A stretch of DNA of 64,000 bases from Adineta ricciae (Eukaryota > Rotifera > Eurotatoria > Adinetida > Adinetidae): contig CAJNOJ010000013.1 of the NCBI GenBank assembly GCA_905250025.1, positions 186,001 to 250,000 on the forward strand, in the 5' to 3' direction. Positions 26,501 through 39,671 of the stretch are shown piece by piece (the first letter of the stretch is position 1; the number at the start of each line of letters is the position of its first letter). The position numbers were made by a program, and so were the translations under genes. Below the pieces are notes generated by a model, which saw only the letters and a program-made list of their open reading frames with translations, was not told the DNA's origin and searched no databases.

Positions 26501-29500
26501 TTTCTTTGCTTCAGCCTCGGCTGCAGCAGCAGCTGCTTTCTTCTTGGCTTCTTCTTCTGCGCGAACTTTCGCAGCAGTTGCGTCATCAACACCTGGTAAT
26601 TTATTCAAAGCTGAACGAACAAACAAACAATCATGCTTCTGGTTTCCTGTCTGAAGATTAAACTTTACTAGGTATGACAACGGGGCCAAGATCATAATCA
26701 AGACCAGGTATGTAATCCAAATCTGGCTTTTCAAATAACTGACGGTCCAGAAAATCCGTATTATCCTTAGAGTTCGACGCATGTTGAGTATTCGCTGGTG
26801 CTTGAACATCGAAAGCGGTCTTAACAGCATTATTAACATATTCTTTCTTTGTCGTCTGTTGAAGATTATTTCTCGGTGTCAGCGATTCTTGTTCGGGCTT
26901 TTTCATTTTAGCATTTGCTGTTGTTTCCGCTGCTGTTGTTGCCGCTGCTGACGCCGGTGATCCTAGTTTAAACATGAGCTCGACATCTTTCGTCTCGCGC
27001 TCACGCTTCTATATAAAACGTTATACGAAACGAATTAGTCAATTTTCTCGTGTACCTCTTCTTCTGCTGCTTGCTCTTCCTCTTCATCTTTCGTCAATTC
27101 ATGCGCATTAGCTAAGTTATCGACAGCAATAGCCAAAAACACATTTAATAGTGTGTCTAAAGGAAGATTTCATAAGAATTTTCGGGTTTTCATTTGAACG
27201 GAGTCAAAACATACAGTTGCCAAATAAGACCAAAATAATGAAATACAGTGAATAAACCATTCCTTTACCATTGGCACCACCCTGCGATCGAATACCATTG
27301 TACATAATTTCATTCCAATCTTCACCAGTCAAAATCTATTTAGGAAATCAAATTAATGACATTTTAATTTCCCACTGAGAGAGAGAGAGAGCGCGTATTA
27401 CTTGAAAGACAGTAATTAAGGCAGTGGCAAATTTGTTGAAATTCTGCAACGGAGTTTCTTGTTCAAAACTAAATCTATTCGCGAAGAAAAGCAAAAACAG
27501 AAGAATATAACGAATGACAGAGAATAGATTAACCTACTCGCCACCGAATAATTGCATACCCAATAGGGCGAATATGAGAATGAATAAGAAGAGAAGAAAC
27601 AGCAAACTAACGATTGATCGCATACTACTCAAGAGCGAAACGACCAAATTTCGTAGCGATGCCCAGTGTCTAAAAGAGAAAAGAAAAATATGTACATATG
27701 ATATAATTGTCAGAACGAGACAATTTCTAATCGCATTACCGACAACATAACAATTGAATTAGCCTGTCGGAAGTGAGTATACAAACGAAGAAACTCGAAA
27801 TGTCTGTTTCCTTTTATGGAAAATGACAAACTCATCGTAATGTACTGTGAAGAAGAAAACCGTCCTAATCAAAGGATTATTACAGCTTTCGAGCAAATTA
27901 CTAGGCTAAAAACTAAATTATGTTGTTCTTCTACGAACCGTGTCACTTTGAATATCCTTAGAAGACGGAGAGAACGGAGAACCGATACACCGAACGATTC
28001 TTCTGGGTGAAAGTATGTCCAAAAGACTTCAAATATCGACCCGAAGATGACCTAAAACAAAAACGACATTCAACAGTAAGTAAAACGGCGTCGCTGATGA
28101 ATAAAAAAAAACATACGACACAATCGAATATATTGAACGATGACGCGAAGTACTGATCAACTCCAAGGCCATACATTTTGAAAAGCATTTCAAAGACGAA
28201 CAGACCAAGAAACACAAATTCCGCATAATCTAAATCAAACAAGATCGCTTATTGATCAGTCTCGTTTTTCTCTCCATAGAAAGAGCCTACACAAAAAATC
28301 TGTTAAGAATTGATTTTGCCGATCATGCTCAATTGCAACGCACGCAGTATTTAAAAACACGAAAACAATAACCGTCCAATAGAATGCTTGTGTTTTCACT
28401 AAGATACGAATTTTACTCCTAAATAATATTCATCCTGCCTAGCACATGTTGTTTCAATAGTATTCATTTACTTAATCACACGTTGTTGAATATGCCAACG
28501 ACGCATGAACGTCCGTGGTCGATCCGGCCGTTCTGTATCTGTACCTCGACCACGATTGAATGCGTTGTCTAGAATAAATTAATAATCAACCATCCGCTCA
28601 TATTTACGCCATTCAACATACCAATATCTTCTTCATCATCATCGACACTATGCTGCTTGCCCGCTCTGTTGTGACGAGTTTTTTTTAATTGGGCATATTT
28701 TCGTGCTAGAAAAAAGTATCCTTTAATGCACATCCGTTTCTTTCAGTGACAAAGAGATTTACCTTCATGAATAGCTCGTCTTTCTTGTTCAGTCGTTCGT
28801 TCTTCATTCAGAATGACATCCTCTGTGAAAGAAAAAAGTATGAAAAAAAAACAAGATAGATCTTGATGGAAAAGATAATCAAATCATTGTCACCAGCTCG
28901 ATTAATCCATTCGATATAATTATTATACTCGCGTTCGATTTGTTGTTGTCGACGAATTTTTAAAAATGCACGACGATTTTCCACACGTTCTCTCTCTTTA
29001 GCAAATTCTCTGCAGATAATCAAATAACACATCCTGAGACAAAACTTGCAATTGAAATCGGTTACCCGCTTAGAACACCAAGAACTAGATTGAGCATAAA
29101 GAACGAACCGAGAATAATTAAAGGTACAAAATAAAGCCAATTAAATAAAGTTCCCACAGCATCGTTAGTCTAGGTCGACATTCAAATTAAAAACGAACAT
29201 GAACCAATAATGTCTCTCCGACATACCCAATACAGTATTTGTGTCCAACCTTCCATAGTTATACATTGAAAGACAGTTAACATTGCAAAACCAATGTTAT
29301 CGAAACTAGTAATGCCTTGATTAGGCCCTTTCCAATACTCTTGGCATACGAGCGATTCATTAGCAATATTACATGTAAATACACCGTGTTTCATATTCAA
29401 CCAACCCCAGATAGGTTCTAAGAATAGAAAGAAAGTATTCTTCGATATTATCGTTTCTCCTTCTTCTTGACGTAATGAATTTACCTCCAGGTATTCCGCA

Positions 29501-32500
29501 TGTGGTGGGTTGGTGATCATCGCCTTTATATATTACTGAAATACGACAAGTTACATACAAAAAAAAAACAAGAACGAATAGAAGCGGAAACTTACATTCT
29601 TCACTGTCAGGATCAGCAGCTAAAAATACAGCAATTACCTTTAGAATGCATATATGTATGACAGATTAGATTTCCATTCTCGTGAGATCAGTCATCTCTT
29701 CCGTTTCGGTTAGATAAAGAACATTAAACTATTCATGTCGACTACTACACCCAATGTGATCCGACATCGGGCAGACGGATTGCTTCAAGATTCTTCTATT
29801 TGGACGAGTAACTCACCTGTTCGATTTGCATAAAAACAAGTTGTGTGAAACACGCCTGAATATAATTCAAGACCGATGATAGCGAATATAATAATAGCAA
29901 AAAGAACGAGAAGAGCTATTTGAAACAACGGAGCCATGGCCTTTAATATAGATTTAAGCACCACTTGAAGACCTATTTCGAGTCTCATATAGATTTTCGT
30001 CTTGATTTTATTAAAAAAAGAAACAAACTTGGAATGCCTGAGACCAGTTTCAGCGGCCGAAGCACTCGAACCGCTCGTAACGTTCGTAAGTCGAACGAAC
30101 TGTTCTTCTTGATACTAATCGTTGCTAGACTGGAAGAATGTTCAAGATCAAACAAATAAACTGATTAACGACATGAAAGTATTCGATCACGACTTTACCC
30201 GGTCACAACAACAATGAAATCCATCACATTCCAAAGACTTCGAAGATATGAGCCTTCGTGTAAAACAAAACCGAGTGCAATTATTTTCAGTGCAGCTTCA
30301 AAACAAAAGATTCCAATGAAATATATTTCGGTTTTTTCCTACGAGAAAAAAAAGGAGAGAAGAATTAGGTAAGTGGATGCCATCTTTCCACTTGTACAAA
30401 CCAATGATCTAGCTAATGTTGTTTTATCATCATGTGGCAAATGTTCTTCAAGTGCTAAAACAATACAATTAGCTATGATTGTTAATAGCACCATGTATTC
30501 GAAAGGACTAGAACAAAGAGAGAGAGAGAAAATGTAAACGAAACATATGAGAGACATGTTGTTTGACGTACTTCCACTCAATGACATCATTAGCTCGTTT
30601 TCTTATCCAGTTGTTCTTCTTAAATATGAATAATGAGCGGTGGGTAGATGAATTAATTTGTTTGGCATAATGTTTGATTTTCGCCTTCCATGCGCCACGT
30701 CGGCCCGAATGTAGATTGTGTGGATCACCACCTGTCAATGCTGCTAGATTACCACCTTCTTTGAGTGCCCTGATCATAGCAGAAACGTTATTAAAGTCAC
30801 CCATGATTAAGAATTATCTTCTTTTTTTGAATCTTCTCTCTTCTTGTTATACAATAATTTAACTATGTTGTCTTTCTCGCTTAGAGAAACATACGTCAAG
30901 AAAAATTAGACCAGGGAGTTATACGCACAATAAGAAAAAAGAAAGAGACACAAACATGAAGATGAGATGCTGTTGACACACACTAGCTTGCGCTCGAGCT
31001 GGCTGATGAGAAAAAGAGGAACACGTTCAACGATCTCTATTTTTTTCTTCGTCTTCTTCTTTTTTTTTCTACTTCTCTTTCGCTTTGCCATGATGTTAGA
31101 AACATACAACGGAACAAACCCTCCTCTACTTTACCCGTTCTATTGATGTGATTCCCCAACAGACGTGAATGAGCACCAGAGCTTAGGCGAAAGAACGGGA
31201 CTAAGTCTCTCACATAGATAGACAATGTCGACGAAGAACGAGAATGATGATCAATTTTATAGTGTATGAGATAGAAAATACGAAGGAAGAACTTCTCCTT
31301 CCTTCATAAGTATATATATAGGCATCTTGGCTCTTTCGTGTTACTATCGTTTTATGATGGAGCAATTAAGAAAATAAGGAGGAAATCGATTGGCACACGA
31401 CATACACTCGTGCAAGGAACAACTAAAAATTTGTCTGCTTTATCTTATTGGTCTCAAGTGTGACATTGATGGTTTTCCAAGTATCCTTAGGGCAAATACT
31501 GAGCTATTCGAGAGATTGAACAAAAAAACTATCTTTCGTTAATAAGGTAATGTTCATTAGATAATGGAATAAATTTTCTTACAATTCGATTAAGAATAAT
31601 AATAATAAGCCAAATCATATGTTTCATCAGCAACAAAAGAAAAAACATCTCGACTGTCAAAGATCATTAAACTTAACTGAGTCAATATATCATCATAAGA
31701 AAAAAAAAACTAACGCCTGTCAAGTGAGAAAATTAATCAAATATACGGCATAGAAGAGTCTTCATTCAGTAACCAATTAGATCAACAGGTTTCTTCCATT
31801 GAAATTAATCAATTAAAATTTCATCCATTGCCTTTTTTCCTGCCTATTATGTCAAGAGACTTCAATCGATCAACCATCTCATGAAGAGGATTCCATGGAG
31901 CGAAGATTTATCGTCATTTTTTCTTTTCTGACGAAAGAAAAACTCATTTGAATCCAGCAGACAGTTTTCCTCTACTGTTGTGAATAAAAGAACTTTCAAA
32001 CATGATAATAATTTTCCTTCCGATATAGTCAACAATTCTTTTTGATAATCATTAAGAATAATACAATGCATTTTAGATAAAGAACTTCAATTAATATAAA
32101 AGCTTTTTGTTCGATTCGCGTGTTTTTCTCTCTCTCTCCTAGAATAAATGGTAATTTCAAAGAATAATAAATACAGATAGAAAGAAGAAATAAAAGTGTG
32201 CGGAAAGTATATCAAACGTAATCGCTACAAACATCGTGGCTAATCAAGTTAATTATCGTTGAAGACGAACGAGTTTCCCTTCCCGTAGGAGTTCATTTGT
32301 TGAAATCTTCAAGAAAATTTTCTATTCATTATGTTCAAAGTAAATATTGTAGGGGAAAAAGCAAATATTTTCCTTTTGAATAAACTATGAAGTTTCGAAC
32401 GGATTCTTTTCTTTTTTTTTTGTTCATCGAGAGTTCTTTTGAAAATATAATCATGTCATGTTTTCTCGCTCTCTCTTATTAAACTATCTTTGATGTAATC

Positions 32501-34032
32501 TTATTAGAATAAGCAAAGACATGAATTAAATCAAAGTCTCTCGTTTGTCGATTACAAAGACAACGCTTGAACTCGACGTCAACCCATTCATTTGATTTTC
32601 ATTACTCTCAAGGATAGATAAATTTTCAATTCCGAATAGCCTCATCGAGCTACTAATCTACATGCTTACACCATGTGAGAGTTTACTGATCTCAATCAGT
32701 CGCATTTGCCAATCGTTCTTGAAATTGAGACAAATCGATGGCAATGCTCAATGTATTCAAAACTAAAGCAAATTCGATGTTTTATCACAAGTGTCATATG
32801 AATTATATTAAGAGTATTAAGATCTTATCTCATTCTAATTCCATTTATGTATTCCTTCGTTTTCACTCGGCAAAGACTCGAATGAGAATCCGAACGATAC
32901 ACATCAACGTCGTGTCCATCAGGGCGTATTTGATTGAGTGTAAATGAATACTGTCAGCTAACTTTAATCAAGTCTTCGTATGGAAATTCTGATGGTTATC
33001 TGATATCTGTGAACAGGAACTCGAGTTGTTTTTCTTTGACAATTTCACCAATATTCAGCTTTTATGATTAATTGAACTATGCAAATATTAGCTGTTCTTT
33101 GAGTCCATTTTATCGGCGAGAAAAAGTGACACTTGTAATTAAATATGTTCAAATGATATGCTTATTTCATAAAAGAAAAAAAGTGTGAACTCACTCAATG
33201 AGAATCCGTTCGATACTTAGAGAAAGTAATCTCATACTTTATTTCCATGTCGATTCGTGTTCTTTAGAAATGAAGTAATTCAGTTAGAAAAAAGTTGGAA
33301 GACTCCTATTGTCTACTGAATGAAACTGTGCTCGTGACTAATCTAGCATTAGTTTAAACATGTAGGTTTTTTGTCAATCAATAGAAATGACATTGAAGTG
33401 TCGCTATCTTCGACAACGAAATTATTTGTTTACAATCGAATAAAAAAGAAAACTCTCAGAAAATTAGATCATGTTTGAAAGTCAATAGTAAAAATACAAA
33501 TTCTTGTTCCTAATGAACTTACAGAAGTACCTTCTTTCACTGCAAAGAATCACACGTCTATCAGTTGAAAATTGCACTATAATCTGTTTGTTTGTCTGGG
33601 AAATTTTAGGAAAGTAGGATGACTTTTCTCTTTCATGCTGCTCAATCGATAGTGTTTCCATAGTTTTGCGACACGTTTAAGTTAATCAGATTACCTATCA
33701 TGCAAGTTCGTATGGACTTGTCGGAACGTTATGCCATCAAGGGCTTGCTCAGTGCTCGATTAGTTAAAAATAAAACAGCTTACCTACCCTGATAGACCCA
33801 TACCACTGGTATTGTCATGTGATCGTTTGGCTTTTTTCATTTGTTCATGTGTGAAGACCACGTCCTTCGTTCCGTACAAATCCAGTGCACGACGTCGGCC
33901 CATGCTCGACATGTTTTCTTGTTGAAGCGTTATCGAAGGTGACCATTGTATTTGATTGGTCAACGGATTAAAATTAACTTGTGACGAACGACGAGCGTTG
34001 GATGATCGACCACCAGCTAATAACAAACTCAT
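20595..34032 (-). CDS. Voltage-gated calcium channel alpha-1, Cav2 (N/P/Q) type
   Basis: Roughly 40 exons with short introns. The four repeats are complete. Repeat I starts [12 protein letters not shown]|xPFEYMVLL, with [14 protein letters not shown] and pore TMEGWT. Repeat II has [17 protein letters not shown]4 [11 protein letters not shown] and pore LTGEDWN. Repeat III has S4 [19 protein letters not shown] and pore QTGEGWP. Repeat IV has S4 [18 protein letters not shown] and pore ATGESWQ. The pore glutamates form EEEE, a high-voltage-activated calcium filter. [16 protein letters not shown], ending the I-S6 region and starting the beta-subunit (AID) loop with QQQIERE, is diagnostic of Cav2. 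The C-terminus has the EF-like [10 protein letters not shown], pre-IQ and IQ-like [13 protein letters not shown]. The tail is Ser/Pro-rich, then highly acidic, ending SSYEYEG. The II-III linker is short (about 150 residues), without a vertebrate synprint-sized insert. Role: presynaptic calcium entry. Start is ambiguous: exon 34032-33788 splices in frame to 30769, or the ATG at 30804 is used. Confidence 0.93.
20680..20756. repeat. Trinucleotide tract (ATC/TCT) coding for an acidic run
   Basis: An interrupted atc repeat followed by a short tct/ctt repeat. On the minus strand it encodes EEEE followed by long Asp runs in the Cav2 C-terminal tail. Length likely varies between alleles. Confidence 0.8.
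27376..27391. repeat. (GA)8 microsatellite in a Cav2 intron
   Basis: Perfect dinucleotide run within an intron. Confidence 0.7.
30770..33787 (-). other. 3-kb intron or promoter region of Cav2
   Basis: No gene is recognisable. AT-rich, with several homopolymer A and CT tracts. It is far longer than the 45-70 base introns elsewhere in the window, so it probably holds regulatory sequence. The ATG at 30804 has an in-frame TAA 12 bases upstream, so transcripts starting within this region would use it as a second N-terminus. Confidence 0.4.
33788..34032 (-). CDS. Probable first coding exon of the Cav2 gene
   Basis: An open 82-codon exon from ATG 34032, Arg/Ser-rich ([18 protein letters not shown], later [20 protein letters not shown]), ending GMGLSG at a good donor (G|GTAGGTAAG) in phase 2. 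The acceptor TATGATCAG at 30771-30770 is the matching phase and would read on as [15 protein letters not shown] possible acceptor (attag) lies 6 bases before the ATG, so a noncoding exon may precede it. I cannot show the splice, and the exon could belong to an unrecognised gene. Confidence 0.45.
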
Positions 34033-36264
34033 GGCGTTCTAATATTTCATTAGTACATTTAGAAAACACTTCAAATGGATAAATTATTCCAGTCAATAAA
34101 CATCTAGAAATTTGCGCAAACGGCTCGTTTGACATGTTTAATAAACATCATATATGAAATCATTAGTGGATGCTCAACAACAGCTGATTTCTTCTGTAAA
34201 TACGTACGTTAGACCGACTTTTATTATGTTTCCGTCCAACGGAAATGTTTTATCTTACCGCTTTAATGTAACAAAGAGAAGAATGTATATTGAGACAAAT
34301 TCCAAGGTTTACTTTTCTTTTATGGAAAATTGTAACGAGACAACCATTGTCGTCTTGTTAGATCAGGCAAGTTCCGATAGTTAAATCGATCTTTCTGAAC
34401 CTGAAATTTGGTAAAAGAGCGATCTTTGGCAAACAGGAACGAGATAGACGCGATCGATTGCAATTTGTTCACGTTCAATTAGCACATCGAGATGATCGAA
34501 TTCAATGCTGGTACTTACGTGTTTTTTGACAATCAATATCTAAATTGTATCGAAAATAATAAAAGAAAAAAAAGTAATTCAGGGTCCATTCCGCACGCGA
34601 CTAACTTAGCTCTATTAATTGAATAGAATGAAAGATAGATTTATACTCTGGAGAAGAGAAGAAGAAAAATAGCGAAGAATGGATCTATCAATGAGCTTAT
34701 TAGAAGGATATAAGAAAAAATAGAAAACTGTTCTTAATGAAATAAAAAGTAGGAAACGATGTTATGAGCAAAAAAAGATTACTAGACGCAATTGTTCCCA
34801 AGAACTTAATAATATTCAACGAGAAACAATAATAACTAATACTAATTATAGGCTACATCTAATCAACATTGTCAATATCATCATCGATGTATGCTTACTT
34901 CGATGTGTATAACCTTTGTTGTACTTTGAGAATGATCCCTGATCATAGGCAGTCGTTTGCGTAGATACGTCAAGAGTTCGGTCGCGCACGTTGTCTCTGA
35001 AAATCGCTTTCTCTAGTGAATAAAACTCTTGGAGATAGTTTATTTCTTCGTAGTTTATTCACAAAAGACAGAAATCAGTGTTCAATTGTCATTCGTTCGT
35101 TTTACAACCGTTCATTTGATTCATAATTGCATCACGACATCGACAACGACAGTCTTTCTCCTTCAAGAGGATGTTTCAGTTTCCGGCGCCAAGTAGCTGC
35201 AAAGCACAGTGAAACGAAGAAAGAAAGCTTGACACACATACGACGTCGAATGTCTCTTCGATGTAGTTTGTAGTTCTCTCTTCGCGACTGAGTTAGCGTA
35301 AGCATGACCAATAAGATCCTGACATTTTTCGATTCTATTACGAGAAAAATAAATTTAGAATGCAACTCGGATGTCTTGTCTTTCTTTTCTTGCTTAAGTG
35401 AATAAAACAATAACATTGAAGAGATACGAAGTCGAATACATCGCAAGACTTTGCTTTTTCTCCCTCGACTGATGAATAAGCTTTTGCTTTTTATCACACA
35501 TGATGATCAAGTAGATCTGCGAGAGGCAAATGTTGAAAGATAATACGCTTGATTTCACTGACGGCTAATGAAAATAGTAGCGAGAAAGTGTACTCGTAAG
35601 AACTCCTTTGAGATATCAATTTCTTTTCAAAATAAAATTGATCTAGCGAACTAAATTATATCGAAAATAATGCATCAAAGAATTCAATGAAAATGAATAC
35701 ACTATACTAAAGATAATTAACGAGTTTAGAATTTTAGTCACTTCGACGAGAGAAAAATCTAAAAATCGTGTATTCCACTATGTGGGAAGTAAAAGAAAAG
35801 AACTTTCACTATTGAAATGTGTGATCGCAGAAGTAAATGTGTGAAAATTCATTTGGAAAAGTTCCAGCTTTGCTTCACTGATGCAGAAAAAGAGCAATCT
35901 AATCATATGTATTCATGTTCAGTTAATCTCCATTCCAAATCAGATTCAGTGTGGATTTTGTTGATCATGCGATTGTGTTTCTTTCTTTATGAATCGTTAA
36001 TGTTGGTCTTTGAGACTAATTCGCAGCTTTGATGTGTTCTGATCTTTTTCCGATAGATAGAGAAGATGATCTAATCCAGATTAGTTGCACAGAGGTAATG
36101 CAGGTTACTATGGAGATCAGTTATATTTTCTCTTCACCTAGAAAAACATGATGACAACATAATTATTTGGTGTAGAAATGATGAACATCAAAAGAACTTG
36201 TATAATGACAACATTTAGGTACGGTTAAGACGTGACAGAACTTCGGTCCCTGTTATTTCAGATC
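34033..36264. other. Gene-poor stretch, 2.2 kb
   Basis: AT-rich, short open frames only (up to about 120 codons) without family resemblance. No repeat or mobile element recognised. Confidence 0.4.
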
Positions 36265-37357
36265 TCACAGTCTAATAATGGTCCCAATTTGCTCTTCCAT
36301 AATACCTTGCCGTGGAGCTACTCGATTACCTGTCCACCCATAACATTTAGAAAATAATCGACGAACATCACGTTGAAATCCATACACCGATATATAAAGA
36401 AAGAACACGTTTAGTGCACTTCTCGTGTACATCAATGTATTGGATAATAGAAATACCGTATCGCTATAGTCATGACCAATTAATTCAGTTACAAAGACTG
36501 AAAAACAAAGACGATTGGGTAGGGTAAGTATGATATATGTGAAACACATGAGCAATAGCATGATTGAAATACGACGATTTCGTTGAGCATTGGTTGTAAT
36601 TTGTTGATTAACGGATGTTTGTCGAACGATGAGTTTTCGGGCACTGATTATTGTGCAAAAAATCATCAGAGTGAATGGAAGAAGATACATAATGACCAGA
36701 TGAATCTATAAGAAAAAGAGCAAATATCGTATAGAAATATTTCGATTAAACTAGTTCTGTTACCCATGGATACACATTGTAGAAAAACTGAGTTATGTTG
36801 GGATTCGTTGACGACGAACATGTCACTATTGTGACATATGTGGCAGTGGTGTTGTCGTAATAACTATATTCATATCCTAATCCAAATAGAAATCCATTGA
36901 TACCAAACAAGAGTATGAATATGACAATGCCAATCATGACTGCAACTCGTGCTCGCGCTATCTTCTGCTTATACCAACGGCTCCACAGAAGGCAAGCACG
37001 ATCGAGTGCAACTAAAGTAAGAAACATAGCCGATGCATGCAAAGTATAGAACGCTAAAAACTGCTGACATATGCATAAGAATACTGATTGATTACTGATT
37101 TGTTGTCTTCCATCAGTGAACTCGTATGCAGCATCACGTAAATTCCATTGATAGAGTGAAAGGGTATCGACGCAGCATAGAAATATCAAATATATGTTCG
37201 TTGATGTTTGTCGATTTTGTTTATTGAGCAAGATGATAGCTGATAAAACATTGCCAATGGTACCAACGACAATGAGAGCAATGGGGAAAACACCACTGAT
37301 GATAAGTTCAGCTATTTCAAAGAAATCGGAATCCTTTTGACGGCTCCAAAAAGCCAT
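36265..37357 (-). CDS. 7TM receptor with DRAC motif, tandem copy 1
   Basis: Two exons, 37357-36764 and 36705-36265, joined NVYPW|IHLVIMYLLPF in the TM5 region. Seven hydrophobic segments. TM1 has VVGTIGNVLSAIILL. The end of TM3 is LVALDRACLLW, so the usual DRY is DRA. TM6 is LLLMCFTYIILTLPNRLCFSV, and TM7 SALNVFFLYISVYGF has Asn-Val in place of Asn-Pro. Between TM6 and TM7 lies LIGHDYSDTVFLLSNTLMYTR. N-glycosylation sites (NTT, NIT) sit in the second extracellular loop. It shares the whole architecture and the intron position with the receptor 1.2 kb away, a tandem duplication. Ligand unknown; an expanded sensory or peptide receptor family is likely. Confidence 0.87.
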
Positions 37358-38540
37358 TTGTAGTTGGTTTCACTAGTATTATGTATTCTCATAAAGTAGA
37401 GTGACTTACAATGCGAGCAAAATTTGAAAAGATGTAATTTTCATCCAGACTTCACACGTCTCCCGGAGGATATGATCATTCAGTAGAAAAATCTTTCAGC
37501 ACAAAATTTTATACACTTTCTTCATTGAACACTGGAAAAAGAAAAAGCATCAGAAAGTATCTTGCTATCTCATCGTTGTGTTCGTAATTAGTCTCATTTC
37601 ATCGACATGCTGTTAGTGTAGTTTTTCCCAGTTATCTGAAATCATTTTATTCATCACATGAAGTAAAGCAACTAATTATGATACTATTAAGGTTTTTCAA
37701 AGCATTCCAACGTTCCTTGGAAAGCACAGGATAAGATGTACTATTTGCGAACATGACTTCTTCTTCTGTATAGGATTAGTCAAACAGAATAAAGATAGCT
37801 TCTGTTTGTGAATAGTACCGTAATTGTCTGGCTGAATATTTCATCAAAATTAGTGAAATGATCACTAGTAAGCTGCATGGTGTTTTCATCCTCCTTTCTT
37901 AAAATCACTTTCGTCCTACTCGCTGTTCGTGAAATTCCTTTCAGTCCCGTCGATTGTTAGCTGATAATCAAACTTAAAAGGGAAGATTTCAATTCTATTC
38001 AATTTTATTTTAGTTCTCACCATTGCCGATGAATAGTATATGGGAACATATGTATTATAAGGCACAATCAAAAATTAAAGTAATCTTCCTGGAAGATCAA
38101 CTCGTTTTTGTCATTTTCAGACTTCTTTGTCTCGCATGCATCAGGAACAATCTTATTTTAAACACTTAGCTTCAATAACTTACATATTCATTCATTTGTC
38201 TTTACAAAACTTGATATTGATAATTAAAAATGAAAGATTTCTTTCTTCCAAATTTAGCGTTCAAATCTCCATTTCGCCCTCAGAATAGAAGCCGTTGAAA
38301 AAATTAAAATAAATCCTTCTTTATATGTTAATAAAACTTCCTTGCATATCATAGATGTAACGATCAATGATATGTGCCCTAAATAAACTGTTTCGTCAGT
38401 CAAAGTAGTTTTTATTTTCTGAATAAACAAAGACGAAGACGTCACATCTGATTTAAAATAAAAACTGAGAGGAGACGAAACGACGGATGTTCCATTGGTT
38501 GAAACAACTGATTAATATTCACTGAGGAAAGATTTCAATT
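37358..38540. other. Spacer between the tandem receptors
   Basis: No open frame of note. AT-rich; nothing recognised beyond the flanks of the two genes. Confidence 0.4.
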
Positions 38541-39671
38541 TTATGCGTTAGATAGATGATTTGCTACCATTTCCGTGTGTCTTCTGTTTGCCGTTAGTGA
38601 ACCCTCGTTATCTCTTATCGTAATATTATTCGTCGGATAGATCTGCCCCGGTTGTTTCCCCAAGCATTTTAAGATTAAGGAGCGTATGTCTCGTCGAAAG
38701 CCATGCACTGATATATACAGAAAAAACACGTTCATAGCATTTCTTGTATACATCAAAGTGTTTGTACTAATAAATACTGTATCGGTATAATCATGTCCAA
38801 GGATGAGAGATGAGAAAACCGAAAAACAAAGGCGATTTGGCAATGTGGCAATAACATAAGTTAAACACATTAATAATAACATAATAGAAATTCGTCGATT
38901 ACGCTGATTGCTACGTGTTATTTGTTCATTTGTTGCTGTCTGACTAAATATTAGCTTTTTCGCTGTTAATAATGTACAAATAATAATTAAACCGAACGGT
39001 AGGAAATACATAATGACAAGATGAATCTAAATAAAGGAAAACAATTGTATGAAATGTTCTGTTAATATCATATTTACCCATGGATATTGAATTACAAAGA
39101 AATCATTCAGTTGTTGATTCATTGAATAATAGCACGCGACATAGGTTTGATATAGGCCCGTGGTATTATCATAGATAGAGTATTCAAAGCCTAAGCCAAA
39201 TAAGAAACCATTGACACAGAAAAGGATGACAAAGACGAAAGCGCAAACAATTAGAGCAGCACTTGGTTGTGCGATTTTTCGTTTATACCATCGACTTCTC
39301 AATAAACACGCCCGATCGAGTTCAACGAGTGTCAGAAACATTGCTGAAGTATGCAAAGTATAAAATGAGAAAAATTCACTTAATTTACACATAATCACTG
39401 AATTGCCCCATATCTGTTGTTGGCTATTTGGGAATGAGGGTAAAGTGTTGGAAAGATTCCATTGATAAAGTGATATTGTATCCATGAGACACAAAAATAT
39501 CAAATAAATATTGGTTGATGTTCGACGATTATTTTTATTCATTAGAATAATCATCGATGTAATATTACCCAGAGTTCCAACTACGATTAAAACAATTGGT
39601 ACTATTGCACTGATGACCAATTCAATAGCTTCAAAAGGATATACATCTGGTTTTCGAGTCCACGAAGCCAT
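38541..39671 (-). CDS. 7TM receptor with DRAC motif, tandem copy 2
   Basis: Two exons, 39671-39078 and 39026-38541. The start at 39671 (MASWTRK) is chosen because it aligns with MAFWSRQ of the sister gene; the frame is open a further 15 codons to another ATG at 39716. TM1 VVGTLGNITSMIILM, TM3 end LVELDRACLLRSRWY, TM6 TYVIATLPNRLCFSVF, TM7 AMNVFFLYISVHGF. The C-tail is longer than in copy 1 (ends MVANHLSNA), with Ser/Thr sites. Very similar to copy 1 through TM1-TM7 and split at the same codon (PW|IHLV). Probable G-protein coupled sensory or neuropeptide receptor; ligand unknown. Confidence 0.87.

Noticed and set aside
35132-35497. 121-codon minus-strand frame in the gene-poor stretch
   Set aside because: Ser/Arg/Leu-rich with no domain pattern or splice sites; not supported as a gene.
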